This document shows, piece after piece, positions 44,091 to 54,869 of a stretch of DNA of 64,000 bases (position 1 is its first letter; each line of letters opens with the position of its first letter). Source of the stretch: Schistocephalus solidus (taxonomy: Eukaryota; Platyhelminthes; Cestoda; Diphyllobothriidea; Diphyllobothriidae). The notes under the pieces are model-generated. The model ran no database searches. It was not told the DNA's origin and saw only the letters and a program-made list of their open reading frames with translations. The translations under genes were made by a program, and so were the position numbers. The DNA is taken from assembly GCA_017591395.1 (NCBI GenBank), contig WEDG01007025.1:97635-161634 (forward strand), given 5' to 3'.

Positions 44091-44397
44091 AATGTGGAAC
44101 CGACAAAGATAAGGGAGACCGGAATGGCCATTTCTGGCTTATTAGCCGTCATCAGCCAGTCATACCCAATCCCAAGTGTGGAACACCTGGGATTCGAACC
44201 CGCGACCTTTGGTATTTGAGTCGAACGCACTACCATTGAGCCACGGGCTCGTTGCTTTATCGGTTGCGATCGGGAATATGATGATAGTGTTTGGCTCACC
44301 GATCTACTGAAGGAACATTTATGTTCCGTTGTGCCCTGGAACTCAGACTAGAGTACTCACAGGCAGTCGCATAGCGACGTGTAGCATATGTTGATAA
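44090..44397 (-). mobile_element. SINE-A tandem unit 1
   Basis: First of three head-to-tail units. GACAAAGATAAGGGAGACCGG, TAGCCGTCATCAGCCAGTC, then an inverted head (minus-strand B box GGGTTCGAATCCC, A-box-like TGGCTCAATGG), then leader CGATCGGGAATATGATG and the next unit's 3' segment. Confidence 0.93.
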
Positions 44398-44701
44398 TGT
44401 GGAAGGACAAAGACAAGGGAGACCGGAATGGCCATTTCTGGCTTATTAGCCGTCATCAGCCAGTCATACCCAATCCCAAGTGTGGAACACCTGGGATTCG
44501 AACCGGCGACCTTTGGTATTTGAGCCGAACGCTCTACCATTGAGCCACGGGCTCGTTGCTTTATCGGTTGCGATCGGGAATATGATGATAGTGTGTGGCT
44601 CACCGATCTGTTGAAGGAACATTTATGTTCCATTGTGCCCTGGAACTCAGCCTAGAGTACTCACAGGCAGTCGCATAGCGACGTGCAGCATATGTTGATA
44701 A
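44398..44701 (-). mobile_element. SINE-A tandem unit 2
   Basis: Nearly identical to unit 1 over its whole length, with a period of about 305 bp. The tRNA-like head and B box are intact apart from GGTTCGAATCCC being preceded by CC rather than CG. Near-identity points to tandem duplication rather than independent insertions. Confidence 0.93.
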
Positions 44702-45016
44702 TGTGGAACCGACAAAGACAAGGGAGACCGGAATGGCCATTTCTGGCTTATTAGCCGTCATCAGCGTGTCACACCCAATCCCAGGTGTGGATTACCCGAG
44801 ATTCGAACCCGCGACTTTTGGTTATTGAGTGTAACACTCTACCATTGAGCCAAGTGCCCGTTGTTTTGTCGGTTGCGATCGGGAATATGAATTATGATAT
44901 TGTGGGGTTCACAGATCTGGTTAAGGAACACGTATGTTCCGTTGTGCCTTGGAGCTCACTTTGGAGCCCTCGCGGGCAGTCGCATTGCGACCTAAGGTAT
45001 ATTTTGATAAGGTGAG
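44702..45016 (-). mobile_element. SINE-A tandem unit 3
   Basis: Same order as units 1 and 2 but more diverged: the head region reads TGGCTCAATGG-type with changes in the anticodon arm, and the 3' part ends GGTATATTTTGATAAGGTG. The divergence gradient suggests that the first two units split most recently. Confidence 0.9.
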
Positions 45017-45899
45017 GGATGGGTATTAATGTTCCGATTGTGGTTTGTGTGTCGGAGGAGATAGGATCAGAGAAGTTCTAATTGGTCGAGCGCGCATAAG
45101 CGGTTGTTTTTTTAAGGTTGGCGCAATTCAGTGAACCATGCACGAGTTTCTAAACCAGCCTTGAATCCCTCCTGACCTTATGCATCCCTGAAAACATAAA
45201 TACAAACTTACGCAGCTGTGCTACCGGCCTCCACCGGAAAAGAAAACATCCGCAAGCCTTGCCGATGGGAGAAGTAAAGAGATAACGCCCCCTGAGGACG
45301 GACGACAGTATCGTTGTTACATCGGATGACAAAGATGGTGCAGCCGTTATCATGGATAAGGTTGACTACGTCCTTATAATCAACCAAACCTTTACTAACA
45401 GGAAGGCCTACATTCCCATTGCTGAGGAACCAAAAATGCAGGTCACATCTGTAAAGCAGAAGGTGAATGAGATCACTAGATAGAAACTCATAAGCCTCGC
45501 GGACTCCATATTTCTGACTCTCAATGACCCAAGTATTGCTTATCGTCTTCCAAATATTCACAAAGCAGATGCACCATTGAAAATCATAGAGCTACTAATT
45601 GGATCGCCTACTTATAACCTTGCCAAGTGGTTATACAAACATCCAAAGCACCTCACCAATGGATCGTAGTTCAGCATCAATAACTATTATGCTTTCCTTC
45701 AGAGAATCCAAGGCCTTGATGCAATTCCTGATGAATGCATTCTATCGTTTGATGGGATTTCTATATTTTCCTCAGTACCACATAACCTGGCAATTGAGAG
45801 CGTAACTCGACGCCCAGAGGAATCTCCCATAGACATTCCAACGCAGTAGGTTTTAGACATACTTGGGCTGTCCTAAGAATTATTGTCAATTCTACTACG

Positions 45900-46268
<369 letters not shown>

Positions 46269-46564
46269 AGTTCGATGATAAGTATAAGTAACATGCCAAG
46301 GGCACCCTTATGGGTTCACTGATATCTAGGCTACTCGCTAAACTAGTCTAACAACGACTAAAGGAATGTGTGGTTCGAAACCTCAGGCCCCAAATGTAGC
46401 TCCGCTACGCAGATGATACCTTCGTTGTCCTAAAAAACGGTGAAGTGGATTGGCTGCACCAGAGTCCTACTAATATCTTCCCCAAACAATTTTCTAATAG
46501 AGGCGAAGAGGCGATTTCCACGTGCAAGTATCTGCCATGCACTCGGAAGCTAGCAATTAAGATG

Positions 46565-46815
46565 GGCATTTAGTGGTCTAGTAACTACATCCTATAAATG
46601 CTGCAAAACCTGGGCAATCTAATACCCTTATCTGACTCTGTATCTGATGATGGATTCGAATAAGAATCCGAAACAGCCGGCTAGTAAAGCTCTTGTTCCA
46701 GTGATCGTATCTGCTTCGTCGTAATGGCTTCCTCGCCATTAAACTCACTCACGAAGAAGCAACAGGAGACATCTCCCGTTTTTCGACATCAGTTTGCAAA
46801 GATAGAATTATGCGA
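46565..46815 (+). mobile_element. Hammerhead-bearing insert within PLE-5
   Basis: This segment has no counterpart in the PLE protein, which is continuous on either side. It holds the motif at 46644 and the PLSDSVSDDGFE-like translation shared with 23705-24070. I infer insertion of a PLE end or of a non-autonomous hammerhead element. The exact borders are uncertain by about 15 bp. Confidence 0.5.
46644..46677 (+). ncRNA. Hammerhead-like motif, perfect stem II
   Basis: CTGATGA exact, an extra T, stem GGATTC/GAATCC (six perfect pairs) around GAATAA, then GAAA exact and CAGC where CGTC is expected. The catalytic core is intact, but the cleavage-site triplet is changed. Confidence 0.65.
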
Positions 46816-47590
46816 TTTCGCAACCAGCTTCCATAGAAAAGACTCCAGTGCTTAAATAATCCTCAACTATGGGAGCAACCATCCAGAGGCCCACAATCGA
46901 AGCTGCGTTCGAGCGCCTTCCGTTATTGTACCAGCGAGTATCTACTTAAAAGAGAACTTGCGTACTTACATGAACTATTACTATCTAACTATTTTGGATA
47001 AGCTTAGTTAAAACCTGTCTCCGACGTCAGAGGCAACCACAAAATCGTTGTTCTAATGGAGAAGTGGTAAGGAAGAACTTTTATTCCCTACCTTCTATGA
47101 AAGAAATTTCTATAGCTATCGCCCAACAATTAACCCGGTTTGACATCTGAATCGCTCACATGCTGGCGTCCTCCATGCAAGCAGCACTATCAAGAGCCAA
47201 AACCCTCCATACACAAAGCTTAAGAAACCAGTGTCAGTTATTGCCTCCCCTGTGCTAATTGCTTTTCAACCTACGTAGACCAAACCGGTTGACGACTTGG
47301 AACCCGAACAAACAACCATAAACTGGCCATCTGCTCGTGCACGGTCCAATGACTTGCACTCACCTTCAAACAACATCTGCTTATCCGTGCTCGGGCAAGT
47401 ATAAATTCACTGATTCTGCATCCTAGCGACATGTGACTCACAATCGAAACCTTAACATCCCTCCCCTAACTTGCGGTATCTGTCGCAACACGATTGGCGT
47501 CCCCCCTACCCTCTCTGGACGTCAGTCTATCGATGTAACTTCCGTACCCCAAACCCTCTAGTGCGATAATCTAAACTCTCACTTCGCATA

Positions 47591-47840
47591 TCGTCTGATC
47601 ACGACCTGGTGTAACCAGCTTGAAAATTCACGAGTAAACCTCGATTTTCTGATGAGCCTCCTTTCTTCATTTATTCTCCCTCAAGGCATACTATTTCGGT
47701 TATTAATCTATATAAGAATAATTTTAAAAACTGGGACGTAATGCATTCAGAGATGATATAGTTAATTAGACGGCTTTTCGGTCCAAAGGAGTTGAACTCG
47801 TAAATTTTCAAGCTGGTTACACCAACCCATCGTCAGACGA
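47591..47840. repeat. 44-bp inverted repeat with hammerhead-like cores
   Basis: The left arm (47591-47634) reads TCGTCTGATCACGACC then TGGTGTAACCAGCTTGAAAA; the right arm (47797-47840) is its inverse with few mismatches. Each arm contains CTGATCA or CTGACGA, a CTGG/CCAG stem and a GAAA, resembling the motif at 15911. The arms are about 160 bp apart at the 3' end of PLE-5, fitting two PLE ends facing each other. Confidence 0.75.
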
Positions 47841-47849
47841 ATTGCCTAG

Positions 47850-48080
47850 TGGGAAGGAGAATCCTGACTTGGGCTTTATGGGCTAAGAGTGGCGATTACC
47901 TCAATTTCGCTTCACAGCAGGAGTTCGGTAACTAAATCCTCCGTAGCTTGGTCACATGAAATGATACAGGAAAACTTAAGTTGGTCTCAAGAGAGGATAA
48001 TTGTAATAACAGTTGTAGTAATGACGTCTGGCAGTTGCCTGTTCGCACAACTCGTGGTCACCAATATCGCAGTAGCTGAA
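47850..48080. other. Unassigned spacer
   Basis: Nothing recognised. Confidence 0.35.
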
Positions 48081-48082
48081 GT

Positions 48083-48150
48083 TATTAGGGAAGACTAGCC
48101 ATTACGACCTTCTGGCTTGGTTCCGTATAAAACCAACTAAACAGTCCCTC
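48083..48150 (+). repeat. Rep-C 5' fragment
   Basis: TTATTAGGGAAGACTAGCC, TTACGACCTTCTGGC and TTGGTTCCGTATAAAACC match the first 65 bp of Rep-C only. Confidence 0.65.
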
Positions 48151-48154
48151 CATC

Positions 48155-49320
48155 AGTGCCAGCATTCGAACGCATTCCCAACATCCAATATATTATCTCC
48201 CCTATCACCAGGGGTATCTTCTATCGAACAATTACTGACCCGGCACTCGGATCTTCCGCCGACGTGCAACTGAACAACCCAATCCCCGTCTTTCTCCGGC
48301 CCCCCTGAACCCGACTCCTTCCTACCAGCTGCAGCCACCCTCGCTATCCACAAAACTACCGTTGATGCGTTCCCCATTTCCTCAATTTAACTATTCTTCC
48401 TTGACCTTGGAGACCCCCCTTAGTTTGATATCCCACAGGTGCTCAATAGAATCCGCAGCACTGTTCTTTTAGCGAAGGAAATAGGCGCATTAACGTAAGG
48501 ATCATAAACATAAGTATCTTTGAGTAAAGGGGAGTTCGCTTGTTCACAAATGTTCTCTTCTGATTTCTCAGGCTTTCAACTTATTGTGAAAATCCACACA
48601 CCCTAAGTCATATTTATTCATATACCTCTTTCCTTTTTGGGTTAGACAAGAGGTGTAGTCAGACTTGTGATCCCATTCAGGCGAGCTTGGATCAGTTGTG
48701 CAACGGAATCCAGCATAGAGGATACACGATACTCCTACATTCCCAGTTAGACTTCCTGTGGACACTTTTTCGCCTTTTATACGGAGGAAAAAACATCGAT
48801 GCGTCCAATTTGACTATTTTAAGCTCCTGACTCTCGATGGAAATGACATCGCATGTGGACTTTCTAGCTCAAGCTACTACCGACAAGTTCGCATGGCAGC
48901 ACATCCAACAGCAGCAAACTTTGTGGATAATCTCGATTCTTGAACGTTTAACCAAGCAGGAATCTGCATTAAAGTGTAATCACACGCAAGGCTTATGTAT
49001 TGACACAAAGCTTATAGTTTTCATGGGCTAACAAAGATCCCTTAACAATTGCATTACATCGAATAAAATTCCTGTCACAACCTTACAGCTTCTCAGGTTG
49101 TTTAATCTCGCCAATAGCATTATTTAATTCTTCGCAGTTCACGTCTAAGCCCACATAAACTTGTGCAGTCAACAGAACCTCGGTAGTAAGCCTTTTATTA
49201 AGTTACTCATCGCCTTTCGTAGCCAACTACATTCACTGACAAATTCCAATCACTATCCTCATTGTCTGACAGCAATTTAGTATTCCGTTATGATTATAGT
49301 ATTTCACTATTCAGAGCGTT
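48155..49320. other. Unassigned spacer
   Basis: Frames of 61-74 codons (48153-48377 minus, 48568-48765 minus, 48758-48943 plus) show no domain. Confidence 0.4.
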
Positions 49321-49324
49321 ATTC

Positions 49325-49430
49325 TTCTATAGGCAGAATGAAATAACCAACAAAGAAAAGAGAAACCGGAAGGGACATATCTGACTTATTAGTTCTCATC
49401 AGCCTGCCAGTTATTTTGACCTGACATGTG
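49325..49430 (-). mobile_element. SINE-A decayed fragment
   Basis: AACAAAGAAAAGAGAAACCGG, AGGGACATATCTGACTTATT and AGTTCTCATCAGCC align with the minus-oriented SINE-A body. The head is lost. Confidence 0.7.
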
Positions 49431-49439
49431 TGTTGATCT

Positions 49440-51500
49440 TGTGATACCTACTATTCACGTACTTATAAGTCGTCCCAGTCATAGTTACGCTGTTACTTCG
49501 GGATCCGTCGTTCTTATTCATTTGACTGGCACAAGAAGCTCGGATATACTAACGTTCCGCATAAGCAGTTAGGCCCGCACATATTCTACACTTCTGCAGC
49601 TCGACAATGATGAAAATCTTTAGCGCTCATCTTCCGACGACGGGCTATGCTGCATCTATGTTGGACAAGCATTCAGACTCATAAATTTGAGGTGTGCGAT
49701 GCAACCCGACGGAGCTAGAAAAAATTAATTATTCCACTCACACGCATACAGAGCTTCTGGATTATACGACCGTGTGAACCACAAAGCCGCACCTTATATG
49801 GATGACCCCCTAGGTAGGTAGAAATGAGTTAAACACGTAGCGCGATATTAACATCAGAAGTAAGTCCTCTTCGCACGGCTACACAGTGATGCGAAGGTGC
49901 ATTGTTTAGGCACAGTATTTAAGACCTTGAAATCCCATTGGTTGCTGCAAAACGAACAATAGTCGGTTCGCTCTTGTTTATGCTCTACTGATACACATCG
50001 ATTTTGCGCGTGGAAGATATGGTTATCTGTGGTGCGGATAATAAGGTCAAGAGTGGTGGGCCCCAGTCATGCAAGGAGCCGTATTAAACACCATAGAGCA
50101 CAAAGCCCACCGAGTGATTGCACGATGCAGAGATTCACGTATTGCTGTGAGTTAAAGAGAGAAATGAGCTCTACCACTGTCGATTGCTTTACAACTATTT
50201 TAACCAACATCCATTAGCATTCACAGTTTGACCCAAATTGCAGAAAAGTACACATTTTCATTTCGGATGTTAAACAGACTGACTAACAAAAATGAATAGA
50301 TGAAAACAAGCATTGAACATAGCTTTTAATCAGGAATATTTTTTTAGAAACATGTTTAAGGGAACATGCTAAACGATAATTGTTACGGGTAAGGAGCGAG
50401 AATTCGAAACTTCTAGTCTATTTGTCATCTAGAGGAATCAGGGGTAAACGGGCTGATATGGCAAATACTTAGTGCTTATCAGTGAGCCTTCTGACTGTCC
50501 AAATGTTATTCAGTTCACAAAAAATAGAAAATACGATAAAGATTGCTCTATCCATCAATAAATCAACTAGAAGACAGCCAACTGGAAATATGAATCCCGA
50601 ATGAGCTGGTCATCGAGGTTATGCTTTAATAGTTGAGCCGTGGGACAGCCACGGCATCGATGGCCGTTATTCATAGCCATTATGAGCGTGGTTCAAAGGT
50701 CTAATAGCAGTAGGACCACTTCATGCTAGGGACCACAAAAGCAGTTGCCTAGCAACAGTTGATGTTTGCTTGTCCCCGTCCGACAGTCTGAAAAGTGTAC
50801 AGAGTGGAACTATAAGAGCAGTTTGAAGGCTCGTACTCCGTTTTGCATTTGCGTCAGAGAAGTGACCGTATGTTCAAGTGATATCTCAGGACAAGCACGT
50901 CTTTGCCTTTTTAAATCAAATAAAATGTTTAAGTTCGCCAACCCCTTATCCCCAGAGAAACTAACGGAAATTGGGTGAAAGCCTTTCATATCCTTTAACA
51001 TGGAAGGTATTACTGGGGCGGCGTCTGAGCAGCGGTAACGCCGGACAATACGATGACTTTACGGCCAGCGCACTGTCGCGAAATTCACTCACTGAGTCTA
51101 TTCCAGTTCACCTGCTATGTGTCCACTTAGAAAGCAATGTCTTCTTGGAAAGTATGCATGAAACTTCATCCCTTAAAAGTAAACTACTGCGAAGCATCAG
51201 CTTGGAAGTGAAAATTTGAAAGCTAGTTTTGTTTCACGTAGACAACCAGGGTATAGTTTAAGCTTGTAACCATTACAACAGGTGGAATGCCAGACTAATC
51301 ACTAGCACACGTGTAAAGACGGACTGTATCAAATAGGCAACATGCACTGACGGAGACAAACCATCAACCTTTCGATTTCAAGTGAGTACTTCACTACAAA
51401 GTGATAGACCGATGTACTTCCCAGGCGTGTTAGATTTAGGTGGAAATTGAGCACACCTACAGAAAGAAGATGAGCTCATCGAAATAGTTATATGAAGGTC
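49440..51500. other. Unassigned 2-kb spacer
   Basis: No repeat family or reliable domain. The largest frames are 82 and 70 codons near 50.8-51.2 kb. Confidence 0.4.
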
Positions 51501-51539
51501 TTGACGGTTAGGAGAATTCACTCAAACGTTAGATGCACA

Positions 51540-52150
51540 AAATAGGTCAGAACTAGAAGTGGCGTACAGAGCAAGTCGAGTTTGGGCTGATCAATTTTAT
51601 TTTTTTCACTGTCTTGGAATGTTGGCAGAAGTTTGGTGGGTTTGGCAGCTGTTTGTCGGGGTTGCTCGATCCGGTGGTCCTTTTTCTCCCTATTCGGGTG
51701 AGTCTGCCGTCGGACCATGTCTGCGCAATTTTCTGAATTTCTATGTAGCCGTTTTTTGTAGTCTTTTTTGACGTGCTGACGCAGGATTTTGCAGGCTGAA
51801 GGAAGGTCAACGTATTTGTTAATGGAGTGGATGTCTGAAAAGCAAACGCCAATCTTTAGCCAACCCACTCTTTAATTACCCTAACTGAAGATAGTCACTC
51901 CCTGAAGGTCGAAAGTATGGCCACTTTTCCCCAGTTTGCATTGCAAGTAAAGAGTTTGGGTCGAGTTTCCGAGTTGCCAATGTGAGCTTCTGCAAGCGGA
52001 TCTGCAATTTCCGTCCAGTTTTCCCACGTTGTTGCAGCCTCCATTGCTGAACGTTATTTTGCAGACCACAGCCGAGGTTTCGATGGATGGCAATGCGTCC
52101 TTAGGTTGCATCAAACGGTCACAAACTGGGTTCACTTAGTTATGCGTGAT
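51540..52150 (-). pseudogene. PLE-6: Penelope-like GIY-YIG endonuclease
   Basis: Minus-strand frame: RLMQPKDALPSIETSAVV, then CKITFSNGGCNNVGKLDGN (family form VYKIxCSxGxCxxVGETGR; the Glu-Thr has become Lys-Leu), and KSGHTFDLQGVTIFS. TAG and TAA stops at about 51883-51875 follow. The same frame then continues GWLKIGVCFSDIHSINKYVD and a basic tail with QHVKKDYKKRLHRNSEN to 51518. The endonuclease core is degraded, but the C-terminal tail is open for 116 codons. No reverse transcriptase was found on its 5' side. Confidence 0.85.
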
Positions 52151-52356
52151 CTGGCCGGTGGTAGCAGTCGAGAAACCGCCTCCGGGGTGGCCCCAAAGAC
52201 TGTCCTACAGACACATTTTGCGGGGACGCGGCCAGTCGTACGTGTCGACTTACCCGTGATGCAAATTCCTCACGTTATGGCTGGCTGTCATCGAATACCG
52301 TCAATTTATTTTAGTCGCGAAAGTCCACCCCAGCGAATGGGGCTCTTCATGAGATA

Positions 52357-52495
52357 TTATCGATCTCGTTACTCGCTAAAGTATTGACCCCGGCGTGATC
52401 CTCACACGCAACGTTAGCGGTTCTGACTCCAAATCAGAAGGTTGTGGGTTCCGCTCACGTCGGGTTCACCATTTTAGCGAGTAACGATTATCGAT
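52357..52495. repeat. Inverted repeat enclosing tRNA-Trp-like sequence
   Basis: ATTATCGAT plus TCGTTACTCGCTAAA on the left (52356-52380) is mirrored by TTTAGCGAGTAACGA plus ATCGATAAT (52474-52498), about 25 bp with two mismatched positions. The enclosed 93 bp are the tRNA-like sequence. Confidence 0.9.
52386..52471 (+). tRNA. tRNA-Trp(CCA)-like sequence with encoded CCA end, probable pseudogene
   Basis: The acceptor GACCCCG pairs with CGGGTTC (one mismatch), discriminator A, followed by genomic CCA. The anticodon arm TCTGA-CTCCAAA-TCAGA is perfect, with anticodon CCA (Trp), as in eukaryotic tRNA-Trp. The D region has about 11 extra bases (around GATCCTCACA), and the T arm has one extra base, so normal folding is doubtful. 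Eukaryotic tRNA genes do not encode CCA; its presence suggests a copy made from a mature tRNA, though chance cannot be excluded. Confidence 0.7.
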
Positions 52496-52561
52496 AATGC
52501 AATCACGCGCGCAAAACAAGTCGAGATAAACCGAACAAACAGCTAAGGTTTAACAGATTCA

Positions 52562-52695
52562 GGTGCCAACGTTACCCAGTGTAAACAAAGGTACCTGGTG
52601 GAATGTCAGTTAGCAAAACTCCAACTTGCGGGAGTCACAATGTCATTAACTGACATTTCACCCCTTGCCTTTGTGATCACTGGGTAGCGTTGGCA
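52562..52695. repeat. Foldback hairpin, 50-bp arms
   Basis: GTGCCAACGTTACCCAGTG, ACAAAGG and AATGTCAGTTA on the left are mirrored by TAACTGACATTTCACC, CCTTTGTGATCACTGGG and TAGCGTTGGCA. The arms are around 50 bp with an estimated 80% match, and the centre is about 35 bp. It has no coding capacity. Confidence 0.85.
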
Positions 52696-52756
52696 GCTAA
52701 CTGCATTATAGCATAGCTATTTGCTTGAATTATCTCCACTTGGTATTAGAGTGAGA

Positions 52757-52780
52757 TCCATTGTCGTTACTCGCTAAGAG
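52757..52780 (+). repeat. Third copy of the TCGTTACTCGCTAA arm
   Basis: CCATTGTCGTTACTCGCTAAG repeats the outer arm of the tRNA hairpin in the same orientation as the left arm. Together with 52474-52498 it also brackets the foldback hairpin. Confidence 0.85.
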
Positions 52781-53081
52781 ACTGTCAAGTACTTCTATAC
52801 CAATAGGCCCAAATAATAGAGAGAAAAGACGCAACAACCATTAGTAAATTTGAAACTCGTGTCTAAATGTACCCTCTTAGCAATATCTCAGGTCTCGTTT
52901 GGATGCACTGACTAGGCCAGTAGCGCCTCCTATCATCCGTTTCCTTCATGCTTAGGAGACGCGGTTAGCTGCCAGTCACATGGGTCTGTGTTCAGAAACC
53001 GACAATTTTGAGAGGGTTCGGTTAGACTTGGCCCACGAATTACATTGAGCAGGCAGTAATTGTCGAGAATGCGAACCAGTT

Positions 53082-53460
53082 GTAGTCCTGGTTGGGTAAG
53101 GATAACTTGTATGGCCACTTTATCAGTACACGGGAATAGGAACTGCCCGAAATACATGTAGCTCTGCACCCAACTCGTCAGAACTTAGTTTTAGGACTAA
53201 GGTAAGGGTTAGGGCCAAGTTTAGGGTTAGGTTCAAGGTCTGAGTTGAGGTAAAGTGCAAGAGTATGTTAAGGGTTAAGGTTAAGGTTCGTGTTAACTGT
53301 AGGGTTTAGGTTTACTGTTAGTGTTAAGGGTATGCCAGGGGAATTTTACCCTTCCTGAAAGGTATCGTAAGGCCAGGGATGTTAAGTGGGTGGGGCATTC
53401 TTATTCCAGTGTCCTGATCAGGTAGTCATAAAAGTCATCCTTACCCGTTGTCTTACTACC
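53082..53460 (+). mobile_element. TIR-T element copy 3
   Basis: The left arm TGGTTGGGTAAGGATAACTTG, TATGGCCAC, ACACGGGAATAGGAAC is mirrored by GGCATTCTTATTCCAGTGTC, CTGATCAGGTAGTCATAA and AAGTCATCCTTACCC. The interior is the most telomere-like of all copies: GGTAAGGGTTAGGGCC, GTTTAGGGTTAGG, TTAAGGGTTAAGG, GTAGGGTTTAGG. No open frame is shared with the other copies. Confidence 0.8.
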
Positions 53461-53639
53461 TAGCCTTACCAGTCAGGCCTGCGTCACAATCGGGGATTGT
53501 TTGTGTTCATGTGACCTCCAATACGGGAGTTGTACGTCCAAATGGAACGTCCATTTACACCACGTGATCAAGGTAAATAGATAAACGTCACTGGCGTGTG
53601 GTCATAACTAAGGCAATTCGAGAAGATGTGATGTGAGCC

Positions 53640-53760
53640 TATGGCCCAGGTATCAAGTCTTCGAGATCTGACTGGCTGGCGCCTAAGTTTAAGTCCGAAG
53701 TAGCGGTTTCAGGCTCCTTTACCCTTGTTGGTCATATTTGCAGCCATAAGAATGTCTTTC
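53640..53760 (+). mobile_element. Possible SINE-A decayed copy
   Basis: GAGCCTATGGCCCAGG, GACTGGCTGGCGCCTAAG and CTCCTTTACCCTTGTTGGTC loosely follow SINE-A head and body order. Support is weak. Confidence 0.3.
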
Positions 53761-53769
53761 GGCCGGATG

Positions 53770-54430
53770 CCTTCTGAGTGATTTGTATTTGGAAGACAAG
53801 TTGGTGAGCATATAGTTACTTTCGATAAATTCTAGTCCAGCCAATACATTTATATGAAAACGGGCTCGAGTAGAACATGTCAAAGAAACCGATCAATATA
53901 AGCCATACATCACAAGTGGGTATGGGAAAAGGGGAACGGAAGGGTGCAGAGAGGTGGATACAGTCAGTTGACCTTTGACCGCATTAAGTGCGGAGGTTAT
54001 GATGTGCGCACGAGACCAACTTCCTCCAGCCTGACCTCCATCCTCCAGTAGCTAGTCGAAATACTGAGATCGATGAACCAAGTCGCTCCAGTTAATGCCC
54101 CAAACATGACACTGATAATTGAAGTCAGAAGAGTGCCCCAAACAGTCACTGTATTTGAGTGCCAGTAGTCAAGAAAAGGCCTGATACTGTCCTGACGAGG
54201 TTGACCGAAGCAGCCCACAGAGATTTGAGGGGTTCACTAGTAGCTTCCTTTAGGAGGTCAAGAACTGCCGTTGTTATGTCCTGTTAGTGGATGGGTACCC
54301 GACGGGAGGTCAGGCGTTTTAGTGGCGGTCCGCCGGTGTTACGCTCGTTCTCAGCAAAGCTCGAACTGATACAAGTGAAAAGGCGATTTCCAGAAAGCAG
54401 TTAAGAAGGATAAATCATGTCTGAAACGAG
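53770..54430. other. Unassigned spacer
   Basis: A 73-codon minus frame (53997-54218) is unrecognised. Confidence 0.35.
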
Positions 54431-54444
54431 AATTTTATTCCCCC

Positions 54445-54478
54445 GACGTTTTGGATTTCCACTCGATCACATCACCAG
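54445..54478 (-). ncRNA. Decayed hammerhead-like motif
   Basis: On the minus strand CTGGTGA, a worn stem-loop (GAGTGG loop-like, AAATCC arm), then AAAA and CGTC. It is opposite in strand to PLE-7, which begins about 150 bp further on. Confidence 0.4.
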
Positions 54479-54619
54479 ATAAGGGCGATGGACGCACTGG
54501 TAATGTAGTTTTTAGAGGATCCAGTCACAATGCAACCACGTAAATACCATAAGCAACAGCTTTGGTTTTTATCGCGGTATGCGTCTTGATGCAGTTATTA
54601 CTCGCCCGTTGACGCCTGA

Positions 54620-54861
54620 ACCGGTAACCTTAGCCAAAATGCCACAGCAGTATGGCGGAATAACGGATTAGGTCTTTGATTGCGGTTCACTCGAGGGGCC
54701 ATATTTTCGAGTTTCATGAGACTGAAATCCCCGCAAGAGAGGACAATGGCATTAGCCATGGGCTGCTCAGGTCATGGTTCTCAGGCTCAAAATCAATCAA
54801 AAAGCGCAAGGACCTCCAGTTCCCAAACTCTGTGCCGAGACTAAATAAAATTGGTATTTAG
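54620..54861 (+). pseudogene. PLE-7: endonuclease C-terminal fragment
   Basis: The frame 54676-54861 reads IAVHSRGHIFEFHETEIPAR, NGISHGLLRSWFSGSKSIKK and KDLQFPNSVPRL. This matches the C-terminal half of the PLE endonuclease (AHSxRxGHxFxFxExEILAR...LLESWFSGxxSINK). The GIY-YIG core upstream is missing. Confidence 0.8.
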
Positions 54862-54869
54862 TAGCGCAA

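Noticed and set aside
43784..44299. 171-codon minus frame with poly-Tyr-Ile
   Set aside because: It runs through two SINE-A copies and the TA array; no protein is encoded.
49640..49720. CCIYVGQ, resembling a GIY-YIG core
   Set aside because: Only seven residues fit and neither side continues the PLE domain; too weak to call.
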